Positions 11,887-25,883 of a DNA stretch of 64,000 bases are shown piece after piece. Under the pieces are notes generated by a model, which worked only from the letters and a program-made list of their open reading frames with translations, did not search any database and had not been told where the DNA came from. A program made the position numbers and the translations under genes. This stretch comes from Tamarix chinensis (Eukaryota; Streptophyta; Magnoliopsida; Caryophyllales; Tamaricaceae), in NCBI GenBank assembly GCA_030549775.1, contig CM060177.1, positions 68,191,638 through 68,255,637 of the forward strand, in the 5' to 3' direction. Each line of letters starts with the position of its first letter. Positions within the stretch are counted from its first letter, which is position 1.

Positions 11887-14185
11887 GCAACCATATTGAA
11901 CTCGATACCTCATGTTTGACACCCTGGATGCGACCATACCGCATAAACCTCTTCCCTTTGCATTCATAACTAACATTACACAACCCATACAATGCGAGTT
12001 TGCTAATTTATCATTCCCAACCAATACTAGTGGTATTTTAGTAATTTTATTTTTGATATTATTTTAATATTATTTTCTATTTATGATGTTGGTTTTATTT
12101 TTTCAATAAAAGAGGTTGATTAGTGGAGTTTAATAATTTTTAGTAGGTTATTGATAATTTTTACTTTTATAAAAAAATTAGGTAATCTATATACTCTACT
12201 AAAATGTTAGATATCACATGATAATACATTAGGTTTTGATGTATAAATCATGTTAAGCATGTTTTTTATGTTATAATCATTTGCCTTATGATGCTAATAT
12301 GAAATTTTATGAAATGGAGCATGTTAACTTATGTAAAGGATTGCGTGTTCCAAAGAATATTAAATGGGTGTAATGTTGGAAATAAATTATCTATGTCATG
12401 TATATCTAATATGATAGGTTGAGCATGTGAAGTCGTATTTTTAGTATGATTATTATTATTGTATTCCTTAGAGGTATTTTTGTTTTCTTAAGTGTATCAT
12501 GATATTTATTCCAATAAACATGTCTAATATATATCATTTATTACTAAGTATGCATTTATGTGACTTGATGTTTTAAAATGTATGTTAGGTTTTACATACT
12601 AAATCTTGTGTAAGGGTAAATTGATTTTTTGGCATATCTGGTAATTTATTTGCATATTAAATAATTTATTTATTGTATGTTAGCTTTTTAATGAAAATTT
12701 TTTAAAAATAAAATTAGCATTTAAAGTGGAAGATAACGTGGTAATTGTGATTCAAGGGGGAATTTTGACCATTTTAAACCTAATGCATTTGATGTGAATA
12801 ATTGAACTTAGGATGACCTTCATAGATTTTTAATGTTTCCCTCGATATTGACCTTATTTATGGCTTCCTTGAATAATTGATAATAAATAATAGTGGTTTA
12901 AGTATTGAAATTTGATTTAATGTGTATTGCATGGTTTCATGGTCACCTTAGTAAAATACTAGTATTTAAGGTGAAGTACCTCAAGATTAAGGATGGTGGC
13001 TCTTTAGCAGTTGCTATATGAGAGTTGTAGATTAGCCCACTGTTAGTTATGAATTTCTACCGGGGAGGCTTAGTGCTTCAACCAAACCCTATATATTCCT
13101 CTATTAAGCTTTGTAGACTTTATAAAGAGTATGTATAGTTGTGGATTAGGTGTCATTTTTTTATAGGGTGTTGTAATAGCTTCATGTGCTAGTGCAACCA
13201 AGCTACTTTAGAGCCCTAGGTTGATAGTCAATAGGATACTATGTTGCCTTTGTGTGCTAGTTTAACCAGAGTAATATAGTGTCTTTGGATTTATAAGATC
13301 TCTCCTTGTGTAAATAAAACATGAAATGATTATTGTTGATTGAAAATAAATAAAGAATTGGTTGTGTAGTAGCCTTTGTTCCTACTTGTAGTTTAGTAGT
13401 AGGATTTAGGTCTACTTGTGGTTCATATTTTCCTTTGAGTCTACTTATGGTGATATGGGTTTTATTCATATTGATGTTGTGATATAAGATACATTGTGAA
13501 TGTTATGGTTGTTAGGTTGGGATTGTTCTAATCATCACTTTAGAGATTATCCGTTGGGCGCTTGGTTAGTAAGTTTCATTGTATTCTAAATTAATGAGCA
13601 TGTATAGTATGTGACCTTGGTGATAGTTGGTTCTGTGACATGAATGTTGTATTTTGATCATCGCATGTCTATTTTAATATTTTATACCACATCCCATTGT
13701 GATACCTTTTATGAGTTCCATGTTAGTTTTGTACAATGGGTTACTCAATACTGTTGTACTAATGTGTTCCATTTCATAGATCCCTCTTCAGTCAATGGGC
13801 AATGGTTTTTTAGTAGGTTAGCTTGTGAGATCAGTTTGAAGGCTAGTACCTTAAGTTGAGAGTTAACACTATCTGATGTCTAACCTAGTATTTTTGATTT
13901 GGATATTCTTAAGATCTCATATCCTTTTTAATTTTCTCTCATTTGAATTTTTAACCACTGACCATTTATATTATCATAATGATATTAATATGCTTTGAAA
14001 TCTCTCTTCTAGTTCTTATAATTGTGTTATTAATTTAAGCAATTTAACATTTTAGCCTTAACACTTGGTATAAGAATGATATATAAAACTAGGCTTATAT
14101 CAAGTGTGGCAGTAATACCCTATATTTAATCCGACAATTAACTTTTAAAATAACATTTTCATATCCTAAAAATGTGAGTGTTACA

Positions 14186-14951
14186 CTTTGGTATCAAAGG
14201 TATGTTTTTGATAGTCATGCTAAGGATAGAGATTTGGTTCTTACAATCTTGAATGTGCCAATTAGAACTATATAACTTGGCTACATTATATGAGTGAAAG
14301 TGTGTTTCCACCACTTTAGTCCATGAGAAGACTTCAATTTTTGGTGGGAGGAAATTTGAAGTGTAGGATTCTAGGAGAAATATTCACGATAATAGAGCTT
14401 TGAATGTTCAACATTCGACTAATGGTTAGCACTAGGGTAGTTAGAGTGTTTTCTATAGTAGAGGTAGTTAGAAGTTGTCTCAGAACTATCATTATTATTG
14501 TTGTATATGAGACCATCCAATCAAGGATTATATAAGTAAGTTGATTTAGTGCCACAACTATAGTTAGCTAGGGGTATAGAAGCTTTGAGTGCTACATCAC
14601 ACCTAAAAATGATGCTCAGAGACCTCAGGTGTAGCCCCCCAAATTGGTCCATCAGCATAGTTTAGTAGGATCAAAATTTTGGAGCAATCTAGTTAGCCAT
14701 CCAAGTATAAGCATAGGATTAAGAACTAGACCATGATGATTCTCTATCAGGTATAGTACTACCTTTTCCTTGGTCAATATGAGTTTGGTAGTTTTTTTAT
14801 GTTTTGTATGTTTCCATGGTGTTCTCCTATTAGTTGGGGTTCACATTTTTAAGAATTAGTTTATCCCTCAAGGGCCTTGTAAATCCTTGTGAGCATTTCA
14901 ATTAGTGCGACATGGAATTTGGGAATGAATTCTATTTTTAGGGGATACTAA
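14186..14951 (+). pseudogene. Interior of element C with gag zinc-knuckle remnant
   Basis: The primer-site relic TGGTATCAAAGG is at 14189-14200. At about 14550-14600 a stretch (TGCCACAACT ... TTTGAGTGCTAC) aligns base for base, with one indel, to the second gag zinc knuckle of element E. The following CAGAGACCTCAGGTGTAGCC resembles the E sequence just after its knuckles. Stops and frameshifts run throughout. The 3' end is TTTTAGGGGATACTAA, a polypurine-like tract directly before the 3' LTR. At 766 bp there is no room for pol. Confidence 0.6.
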
Positions 14952-17900
14952 TGTAATACTCCAAATTTTGTAACCCTTGTTTTCAAGAATTTAACATTTT
15001 AAGAGAAATCTAACCCTAAAACCTTAGATTAATTATTTTTATTAACCATTGATCCATAACCCACATAAGTTATTGAATAAAATACCCCAATTATTTTATC
15101 TCTTTGCTTATTTATTAAACAAACCCTAAATTGGTTAACTTTTTTCAAATAGGTTCCTAACCTTAGAGAATTGATAAATTAATTTTACCTTAATTCCTTA
15201 CTCCTAAATCAAAACATAATTCTAATTCTAACTTTAAATTTCTTCTTTTCCATTTTATTTTCCTTTCTTTATCCTCGTATCACAATTGGCATGCTATCCT
15301 CTTTCCCCTTCAAGCTATATATCCTTTGCACATACCTATTCCCCTTATCCTTCCTAGCTCTTACACCCTACCATCCCTACCTGCATCTGAATACCTCTCC
15401 TTGTATCTGCATGCCTCATCCTCCTTATAGATCCATCCACTCAAATTGGCTACATATATAAACCCATACTGTAATACCCCATTATTATAAACCCTAATTA
15501 TAGCCGGTAATTATGTGTATTAGATGTAATAATTATTTAAGGATATTTGATATTAAATATATTTTTAATATATTTAATATTATTATGAATTATTAGTTAT
15601 CAAATTTAATTAGGTTAAAATATGCTTGAGAGTGCGTCTTAAAATTTAAACCTAGGTTGGGATTGTAACTGGTAGTTGTTTCATCAAATAAACTTATTGC
15701 GGTAACCAAATAATTTTTATCTGAATATTTTACCCTAAATCTGTACCTAAATAATTTACCCATACCCTATACTCAATTTACTAAACTCACTCCCTCTACC
15801 CTTCCTCTCTGGTACAACGATCCATCACGCCACTCTCTTGCCATGCACGATTCCCTCCCTTTATTTTTCTCTCCTTGTTTTGTTCCTCCTTTCCCTACAT
15901 GCCATGCTCTTCTTAACCTATCCATTTTATCTATTTTGTGTCATGTGTTAACCCTCCAAAATAGCCACACACTCCCTCCTTCTCATGGGCTCCCTCACGC
16001 AAGAAAGAAACCCCCATTGCCACCCCTTAGCTTCACTATTTTTCTCTATAATGTACTCCTCCATTAGCCATATTTTCTTGGCAAATTTCACCTCTATCGA
16101 TCCCTCCCCCTAGTTGCAGAAAGAGCTTCTGAAACTCCCCACCTAGCTGTGGCAAGAGATGCTAAAACCCTCCCCTAGATGCAGTAAAAATTTTCGTAAC
16201 CACCCTTAAGCTACACATAAAATTACCAACTAGCAACTTCCACCAAACTTCTTCTCCTTGCTACAACCCCTACCTTTACTACAACAAGAGCTTTCGTTCC
16301 TACCCCTTGGCTGCAGCAAGAGCTATTGTAACCCTTCCTCAACCTGTAGCAAACTCCACTAAAGCCTAACATATCCGCCTTTAGCCATTTTGGTCGAATA
16401 TCCCCCTTATGCTGCACCATTTTCGACCAAAGCTCCTTCCCCTCCTTTGACCATTTGTGTTGTACATTTTCTTCTCCTTTTGCTGCACCATTTTTTGCTA
16501 TTATCCTCTCCCAAGAACTAGTTAAGTCCACCATTACAACCCTTCACTTTCTTGGCAAAGCCTTCCTTTTTTGGTACTATTTTTTTATTTTCAATTATTA
16601 TCATATAATATTATATTCTAATATATGTATGTGATTGGGTATTAATTTATTAGGTAATATTTGAGGATCTTAGAGAAGATTGTTTTTGGTGCTTTTTGTG
16701 TAAGCTTGGATTTAGGCAAATTCAATAACTCTTAAGGTGGTAGAATTTATGTGCGAGCATATTGGGATTGTTTAGACCTATAATCATGCTAGTGTTTCAT
16801 ATTCTTCAATTATTATGACATGAATAATAAAATTATAACATGTTACATAAATGGTACACACAATTATCCAAAGTGAAGTATATGCATGAGTAATATATTG
16901 TATGGTTTATGTATGCATGTATAGGGTATTTCTACGGTTGTATGCTTGTCAAGTGATGATTTAAATGCCATGCTAAGTACTCCATGATTATCATTTCATG
17001 GTAGTTAGGATTGATATAAATAGTATAGAAACATATCCACACGACTAGGGTTAGAATACGATAATTATTATTCGCATCTTCTAGCATTAGAGATTTTTCC
17101 TACATGAACCATGATGATAATTAAATTATTAAATTCTATATTGCTGCATGGAATGTGTGACACGTGAAGAATGCATGATTAGATTTTTTGAGGGCGCAAT
17201 TCAATATATGCATGAAAAGTGGAAAATACAATCAATTGCTAAATCGTAAAATAATTACCTACGTGCTAAAATTTTGTAATTAATTATCTTTTAGCCTTTT
17301 CATGACAAATTGGTCATAATAATAATGTTTGGTATGTAATTGGAAAAATGATGAAATTTGGGTTTCAAGGATATTTTGGTCGTTTTTGATCTAATGCACC
17401 TAATATGAATAACTGTTCATAGGATGGCCTTAGAATTTTTATAATTTGACCTTAGTGTTGATATTGACTTTGAATTTCACATAAACCAATGATCTTAGGG
17501 TTTATCTGAATAATTAGAAATAGTGGAAAATAATAAAGTATGGAAATGGAAATGATTGTATGGTATGAAATGTTTGTGATTACCTCATAAAATACTAATA
17601 CTTAAAGGGAAAGATCTTGAGTTTGGGAATGTTTGCTCTCTAGGATTAGCTACCCTAAAGATGAGGTGTTAGCCCTTCTTTGAGTTGGTTCACTGGTGTT
17701 TCTCTCTGCCCTTGTAAGTCCCTTATCTACTCTGTAGGTGACCTACATGCCCTATGGGGGGTATCGATACTTAAGGATTAGGTGACCAAGGTTAGAGGAC
17801 ATTGTGTTGCCTATGTGCACTAGTATGACCAATCGTACCACTGTGTCCCTGGGTTCTAGATTATGGGTACTATGTTGCCTTTGTGCACCAATATGACTTG

Positions 17901-20900
17901 GTGTACTGTCCTTAGGCTGATTGTATCCCTCGGGTAATATAAATAATAAAGGAATACTTATTGATGGCCTTGGTATGTATTATTGGGTTTGGTAGTTGCC
18001 TAAGCTCCCTACCTCAGGTTTTGGTATATATTAGATTGCCGGTTCGATAGTTGGCTTACTGCCCTACTATGTTAATTAGAATTGATTTGATTAGTTGGCT
18101 TCAATAATGGATTTTGATATGGTTATTGTGTACCTTGAAATGACATGACTTGGTTGAGTATGGTTGATTGTTGAGCATGAGACTCTAATGGTATATAATT
18201 CTATATATGTATGGATCCATGATTTATTATATATTGTTATGGTATATAATTATTGTATGTGTAAATTTATATTTCTACTTCTAGAATATGTAATACAAAA
18301 TAATAATAATAATTTATTCATATTGATGCTCTAAAATAAACAAGACATTCGTCCAAATCTATCTAAAATGTGCTTGTGTTTTAGCATGTTTTGGATTATT
18401 GGATGATTATGTGCAATATGGGTTTGCTACCTCTTGTGAGGTATTGTGATTTATTTAGTGCAATGAAGTTGTACCGATACTACATTTGTACATGACTATG
18501 TGAAGGACATGGAGTGACATGAAGCTTATAAGAGTGGCCAGGATAAGTGGAGCCATTGGGAAGAGATTCCATTCTCAAAATGGGCATATGGGTCTAAGAG
18601 TTAGGGAAAAATGGTGTTATACCTATGGGTACTAGTTTTTGTTGTATCGATTTTCCTTTATACTCTTATGTCCCTAGCTGTATTTTGATTATCATTGTTG
18701 TATGGAAAATATTTATCTGTAACCTTTATTTATGTAATCTCTCTTATTTTTGCTGATTTTTTTTGGTTTGGTTGGTTTTAGCATTAGCACTTGACATAAG
18801 AAAGGTAAGGGAACCAGGTTTATTCTAAGTGTGGCGGTAACACCCATTGTGTTTAGTAATTAATGCTTCTGCAAAAAAAATATATTAAGTACTAAAAATG
18901 GGGGTGTTAAACATACCCCTCCTCCATTTTGATCGAACAAGACCAACCTCCCTCATCTATTATTATTTTTCTTCTTCATAGCCCCTCATCTAGCTCATTT
19001 TTCCTCGCTAGCTTCACCACCACCGTCAACCATCACTAAAAGCTGTCACACTTAACAACAAGAACCACCAACCCCTACATTTGGTTTCTTTTCATTTTCC
19101 ACCCACCATCCTCACCTCCTTTTCATTGAATCCCTGTGAAACTCCATCCCATCACTATCACCTAACCATGCACCACCCTTCCCCAAGTATCCCTCATCAA
19201 CACCATCAACCCCTCCCTACATTACTTATTCACACTGCCACCTTGTGTCATGAGCTATCCACGGTGCCTACCACTAACAGTGTTAGTTCACTATATAGCT
19301 CCATTGCTAGCGTCCATTACCTCCCATCTTTTATAACATCCTCCTCTCTTTTTTGAACCACCACTGTTTCTAGCTTCCACCATCCTTTTCATCCATCTCC
19401 ACCATGCTGACCTCTTTCTTGTTTGGCCTTCTCACAACTTTTTCCATCTCCCTTTCTCTCTCATACACAACCATTTTCACTTCCTTACCTCATGCTAGAT
19501 AGCCTTAATTACAACACTATCTCTCATAAACCCCTCCCTTTGTGTGCATAACATCTGTTTTCTAATCCATATAGTGTGATTTTTCCATTTTTTATTCCCA
19601 CCTAATACTAGGGCTATTTTAGTAATTTTTTTAATATTTTAATATTATTTTCTATTTATGAGTTAAACATTAATATAGTTAATGTTGGTCATTTTTGGTA
19701 AAAGAGGTTGATTAGTGGAGCTTAATAATTTTTAGCAGGTTGCCTATAACTTGTGCTTTTGTTGGAAATCAAGAAATCCATATACTCTACTAAAATGATA
19801 GATATTTCATGATAACACATTAGGGTTTCCATGTATAAATCAATTTAAGCATGTTTGTTACATTATAATTATTTTCCTTATGATGTTAGCATGAAACTCG
19901 GCAGAATAGAGCATGTTAACTTATGTAAAGTATTAGCTATATAAAAACATGATAAAATGGGTTTAACATAGGACATAAATTATGTATGGTATCTATGTCT
20001 AATAAGATAAGTTGAGCATGCCTAATATGTATAATTTATCACTAAGCATGGGAGTATATAATTTTATTTTTTAGAAACACATGTTAGTGTTTTACTTGCT
20101 AAATCAGGTGTAAGGATAAAATGGTTATTTGATGTGTCTGGTATATGATTTGAGGGGCATTTTTGTTATTTTAACCTAATGTGCTTAATGTAACTAAACC
20201 TAGAATGACCCTCGTAGATTTTTAATGTTGGCCTTGTTGTTGACCTTGTTTATGGTTGTCTTGAATAATTGGTAATAATTAAAATTTGTTAAGTATGGAA
20301 ATTGTATCGATTGTGTGTTGCATGATTTCATGGTGACCATAATGAAATCCTAATTTTTGAAGTAAAAGCCCTCAACATTGGGAATGGTGGGTCTTTAGGG
20401 GTTGCTTTGCTACAGATGTAGATTAGCCCATGGTTGGTTATAGATTTTTGCTGGTTTGCCTTAGTACCCTAGCCATGCCCTATATCTTACTCTCTTTAGC
20501 TCTGCCCACTTTATAGAAGGTATGCATACTTATGGATCAGGCATTCTTGTTGGTAAGGTACTGTGCTAGCTTCCTGTGCTAGTATGATGAGGGTTCTTTA
20601 ATGTCCTTGGAATGATAACTTCTAGGATATTACGGTGTATTTGTGCACCGGTATGACATAATTACTTTACTGTCTCTAGGTTGATATGGTCTCCCCCAGA
20701 GTAAATAAAATTAGAAATAATTATTGTTAGTTTGAAATAAATATCTGATTGGCTTTGTAGTATCCTTCGTGCCTATCTATTGTTTGTTAATAGCCCTTAA
20801 GCCTACCTATGTTTGGTTGTTGTCTTTGCACAAAACCTATGACATTATGGATTTTTTTGGTATTGATGTTGAGATATAAAATACAATGTGAATGATATTA

Positions 20901-21607
20901 TTATTGGGTTGAGATTAGTTCTAATAATCACTTTAGAGAGTATCCTTTAGATTCTTGGTTATTATGTTTCATTATGTTTTAAATTAATGGGAAAAAGTAG
21001 TTTGTGGCCTTCGTGATAGTTGTTAACTAGCATGATTATCGTAATTTTGTCAACGTATGTATATTTTAATATTTTATATCATGCCCTAATTTGATGCTTT
21101 CTATGTGTTCCATATAAGCTTTTTATTTTTTATTTTTATATAATGGGATACTCAGTACTATTGTACCAATTAGTTTGGTCTTAGGGGCCCCTCCTTATTC
21201 AATAGGCAGTCGGGACTTTATAGGTTAGCTTATGAGTTGAGTTTGATGGATAGTACTTTATGTTGAGAGCTAGGGCTCTTTGGTGCCCTACCTAGTAACT
21301 TTGATCTGGATATTCTTGGATTCTTATGTCCTTTTGTATTTCATTTCATTTGAATTCTATAACTATTAACCATGTATATTATAATAATGATATTAATCTA
21401 CTTTGAATTCTCTATTTTATATCTTATAATTGTTTTATTGATTTAAGTTGTGTAACACTCTAGGCTTATCACTTGGTATGAGAATGGTGGAGGAAACAGA
21501 ACTTATACCAACTATAGTAGTAACACCTTATATTTTTTTTTTCTATTTTAGCTTCCAAAATCAACTTTTTAAATGAAAATTTAAAGTTTGAAAATGGTGG
21601 TGATACA
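14952..21607 (+). repeat. 3' LTR of element C, split by solo LTR N
   Basis: Left piece 14952-15469 starts TGTAATACTCCAAATTTTG. Right piece 18917-21607 continues the pyrimidine-rich block and ends GGTGATACA. Without the insert it is about 3.2 kb, close to the 3.35-kb 5' LTR. The joined parts match the 5' LTR in order (ACCACCACCATC / CCATCACT block, GATTAGTGGAG, TCTACTAAAATG, AGTATCC blocks). Confidence 0.82.
15470..18911 (+). mobile_element. Solo LTR N nested in the 3' LTR of element C
   Basis: It begins TGTAATACCCCATTATT and ends GGGGTGTTAAA (last CA changed to AA), with a perfect target duplication CATAC at 15465-15469 and 18912-18916. It has a pyrimidine-rich block (15780-16560), inverted-repeat units GTGCACCAATATGAC..TTGGTGTAC near 17800-17930, and the LTR 3' block GCACTTGACATAAGAAAGG..TGGCGGTAACACC shared with element E. 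It is the same broad subfamily as C and E. Confidence 0.92.
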
Positions 21608-21612
21608 CCTAC

Positions 21613-22326
21613 ACATGTTTTTCCAAGCCAAGCCTCCATAAAAAATGCAGTAAAGCTACCTTCTTTGTAAGGATTAAATCAACCTGTCTCTTAAGAGATA
21701 GCATGCATACATTATACATAATCACTTGATACTATGGAATCATGCATAAACATACATCCATTTGAGATAACCACATTAATAAGAAGGTTGAGAGGTAAAT
21801 CACTTAAGTTGAGGCATATTCATATCAAATAGATTACATATTCACTAATGATTAAATAAATACTCCTTAGCTATCAATAACATATTCTTCGAAGTTTTAG
21901 TAGGCATACAAAATGTTAAAATCATTAAAATCATTCTATCATCCAATTTTTCACACTTATACATGAACATATGATATCAACACATATATATTATACAAGA
22001 ATTTCCAAGATCACAATTCATGCTTATCTTCAAAATAAAGCTGCTTATGATTCCACAACTCAACATATGGTCAAAGTTAACTGCACCCTTAAAAGGGCCA
22101 ATATCAAAAGATGCTAATCTAATACAATCTCAAAATCTTATAAATCCAAACATTATTACATTATTTAAGAGATACTGAGGTGGTTTTCTAGTCCTATATA
22201 CAAGTCAAGGTGGATTTAAATGTTGAATGAAATACCATAATCTGAGTCACTAACACAAGGGATAACAAAAAAGTAATAACCAACAATTTACTTCTTAACA
22301 TCACATCACATAAGTTATAAGACCTT
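21613..22326 (-). mobile_element. Minus-strand LTR G2, middle part
   Basis: Continuation of G2 after element C. It carries the AGATAGCATGCATACATTATACATA block that matches G1 (GGTAGCATACACACATTACATATA). No coding potential. It is interrupted at 22327 by LTR B. Confidence 0.55.
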
Positions 22327-25318
22327 TATAATAACCTAAAATTTACCTAACCCTAATTTTAGTTAATTAGTATTTTAATCTTACCTTAATTTATTAATCC
22401 AAAACTTAAATCTAATTATAATCGCAACCATAAATTCTATTTTCCGTTTTCCTTCTTTCCCTTTTCTTTTCCTTTCTCCCCTTTTCTTCTTCCTTTTCTT
22501 TCCCAATGCTTTTTTCTTCTTTCTTCATCTTTCACCCAATCCTCCCTCTCTTGTGTGCCTTTTCCTTCTTATCCCTATAACCTAGGCTACTAGCACCATG
22601 ATACCCTTGGTCCCCCCATATTTCCTAGGTTTTCTTTTAGGGAAAAAGCCATGCCTAGACCTCCCTAACCTTTTCACTTTTAGCCTTCTCAATCCCTCCT
22701 CACCTCTCCCATATAGATACCGTCTTCTCTTCACTACTTACTTCACTTTGCACTTTACATAGCCTCTCCTTGACTCCCTTATCCATTATTAGGTTCATTC
22801 TACATCATCCTTATCAAATCTTCACAATTTTCTTCTAGAAAAGCTTTTTAACTTATACAAACCACAAAAATCAATTCCTTATGTCAAATTCTCACACGAC
22901 ACCACCTTCACTTATTCCATTATCTCATGTTACTCAAGGTTTATTGTGTGACATTCTCACACAATAAAAACCTTAGATGTGTCCATCCTTCTTATAACCT
23001 TCCTCCTTCACAAAAATCCCCTAGCTGTGTAACATCTTAACACCATCACCACATCATAATTGCATTACAAACCCATTCTCAACACCCCATTTTCATGCAA
23101 CATTCTCACATAATCATCATCGTCTCTACACCACAACCTCACACCATAGAAAACCCACCAACGTGAGGCCTTCACACTTCATATGCCCAAATAATGTGAT
23201 GACCTCACGTAGCATCCTCCTCGTTGCATGAGTCCCTCACGCAAATCCTTCCCTATTGTGGCACTTTTGCACACAACTAGCTGCCTTCAAGCTAAGTTTT
23301 GTTTTCTTTGATTTTTGCCACTTTTCTATCCTAATTTGCCTTAAATTTTTATTGCTATTTTTCCAAGTTCTAACAATGATAATCTTGGTTTTTAGGTGAT
23401 TTTTTTTGGTATTGGAGGAGGGGCCTTAGAATTTATACGTGCTTAGATATTGGAGGCATTTTAGGTAAAAGCACACATTATAACTAAGGTTTCATATGCA
23501 ATGTGAAAATTTATATGAAAAATCATGAATGGTCTTTTTATATGGGTAATGTGATTATGATAATATTGTGGTATTTTATGTTGTGTTATATAATGGAAAA
23601 GTGAGAAAATGTGAAAGCATGTGACTATATACATTGTTGGCTAACTTTTTTCTTCTACATTAAATCGTTAACTAAATAGGGATATGATGTTTGAATATTA
23701 TTTGTATATATGGTTTAGTATTTTTCATGAGGATATCTGATGGAAGTTGACTACAAAACATGGCGAGGACTTGTAGCCTTTTTTTTGTGAGAATATAGGT
23801 GTGTTGGCTATCTTAAAGGGTATTTTGGGTTAATTTGGGTTAAGCATGGAATATTTGGTACTTTAAAATGTTAATGGGTTGAAATTATGCCAAATGTATT
23901 ATGTGTTATACTTGGAGTAATTATAAGTGGCCTAAGTTCAACAAAAAGAGAAAACAACTTAAATTAGGAATAGTAACCCTAAAGGCAGCGTCTTTACTAC
24001 ATGGTTAAAATGTTGGAATTGAACATCGCTTTTTGGATATGATTTTTAGGAATTTATAATAAATATATTGGTTATATTATTCTTATGAAAAAAGTTTATG
24101 CCTAACTTGTGAAATTAGCATTTCATAGGGAATTATAAATAGTAACTCTAAAGGTAGGGTTGCCATCACATATGTAAGACATTAGAGTTAGACCTCAATT
24201 TTTTGGATATGATGTTAATAATTACATTTTAGGAATGTGTATAAATTTGGTGGCTAAATGAGTGTTATGGAAGGAGTTATGCTTAACTAATGAAATTAGG
24301 TTCTATTAGGTGAATAATGAACTTTTTCATTTGGAGATGTATCAATCATTATGTAGTTGTAACTTATGTGTTTTGTATAATTATGTTACGTATGGATTAT
24401 GTACCATGTATTTTTTTTTTCATGCTTACATCAATAAAAACAAAAATTTAATAAGACATTAATCACCGAAATTAAAAGATCACATGAGTTAAGATTAAGG
24501 TATTGAGTATGTTCCACTAGATTAATAATAGTGGCCAAGAGCATTCTATCTCGGAAGGTGCTTTAAACAGTTCTACTAGTTTACGAATAGTGTCTAAGAG
24601 TGTGTTACCTTGGGAGGTGTTGAGTCTAGTCCACCAACTTAAGAATAGTGGATAAGCATATTCTACCCTCGGAGGTATTTTAGTCCATACCACCGGATTA
24701 AGAATAATGGGGTTATGAAGTCAACATAAATAAGAAACGGGATGTGGTTATGTCTAATAATGAAACTCTAATTTAGTTATTCTTTTACATTACATCATGT
24801 TAAATCTACATAAGTTTATTCTTACATACAAACTCATGTAATCTATGTAACCCAATTATGAATGTATTATTACCTTATTCAATACTGCTTATTCCCATAA
24901 GCAGACAATCCATATGATTTTGTGCAGGTTGATGAGGATGCCTTAGATGACTTTTCTACTTATGATACATTGCCTTGTGAGGTGTAAGCATATTATCTTT
25001 GGGGTTGGATATAGATTCATGTTATCTAATTATTAGCTTTTGGTTTGAACTCCTTTATGGGCTCTTAGTTCCCATGGATTCTTTTTGATGTATTTTGATA
25101 TGGTACTCATAGATAACATCCAAGTTCTTATCTAAGTTTATGAAGTTCTATCATTCTCTTGTTTATCATATTTTATGTTTTAAGTGTTTTTCCTTGCATT
25201 CGATGTAAAGATGGTATAGGGAGCCAAATTAATGTTGAGTACGGAGGTAAACCCATCTATATTATTATTACACTCCCCCTAAGTGATGACTTTTAGTAAT
25301 AAATATTGAGGTGTTACA
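22327..25318 (+). mobile_element. Solo LTR B
   Basis: It starts TATAATAACCTAAAATT (TG changed to TA) and ends GAGGTGTTACA. The flanks are ACCTT (22322-22326) and ACTTT (25319-25323), a target duplication with one transition. The order of parts is a pyrimidine-rich block (22440-23300), a G-rich middle, an inverted-repeat array (24509-24715) and a splice-acceptor-like site with a 20-codon frame (24928-24987). No interior remains. Nested in G2. Confidence 0.8.
24509..24715 (+). repeat. Tandem array of short inverted repeats in LTR B
   Basis: Four units of about 60-65 bp: CCACTAGATTAATAATAGTGG, then three diverged versions, each followed by a spacer of the type CCAAGAGCATTCTACCTYGGGAGGTG. In the first unit CCACTA pairs with TAGTGG. 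Confidence 0.7.
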
Positions 25319-25883
25319 ACTTTATATATGCATATAAAACCACAACACTCAAGTCTTTAAGTACACATACCCCTATAAGATTTGTGAAATCTTATAAGAA
25401 GAAATGACCCCTTTGACATGGAGGTCTAACTATACACTTGGAGGCCTATTCTAAGGCATAATATCCTTTTTTAAAACTAAGTTTTTCACTTCAAATTATT
25501 ATTATTATTCCACAAGGGAAACTATAGTATTCATTAATAATCAATATGGACCAAATATATAATCAATCCGTGTGACCACAAGGGTCACCACAATAATCCA
25601 ACCATCTAATTAAATCTAAAGGACCTCAAGAATCACTACAACTTTAAGCCATCTAGGCTTAGGGTTAGGATCATGTTATATTATGAATAATTAACCAATC
25701 AATTTAATCTATTTAAATCATTTTACTACCAAAATTTTGAAAAGTGAAACATAAAGTTAACTATTACCATTAGAGGTCCTTATATAAATATGATTAGCAA
25801 AATAGTGAAAGTATATAATTGACGTCAAACCTAAGTTAACCCATATGGTAGACCCTCTAAAATTTTACATGATAGTCCTAGGG
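25319..25883 (-). mobile_element. Minus-strand LTR G2, right remnant
   Basis: AT-rich sequence between solo LTR B and LTR J. By position it is the rest of G2. No end sequence, gene or array was recognised. Confidence 0.35.

Larger units (their letters stand above)
10840..14185 (+). repeat. 5' LTR of element C
   Basis: It runs from CGTAACACCTAAAATT to GAGTGTTACA and is followed by CTTTGGTATCAAAGG, a mutated tRNA-iMet primer site. It contains a pyrimidine-rich block (about 11100-11960), a TATA-like TTTATAAATC at 11346, a (CT)n tract, and repeats of the GTGTGCTAGTgcaACCA type at about 13130-13280. Confidence 0.85.
10840..21607 (+). mobile_element. Element C: LTR retrotransposon with a reduced interior, complete ends
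   Basis: 5' LTR 10840-14185, interior 14186-14951, 3' LTR 14952-21607 (split by solo LTR N). A perfect 5-bp target duplication CCTAC flanks it at 10835-10839 and 21608-21612. The first base of the 5' LTR has changed (CGTAACACC for TGTAACACC), and the 3' LTR ends GGTGATACA. The two LTRs are clearly homologous but strongly diverged, so the insertion is old. The interior keeps a primer-site relic, a gag zinc-knuckle relic and a polypurine-like tract, with no sign of pol. It is nested in the older minus-strand LTR G2. Confidence 0.88.
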
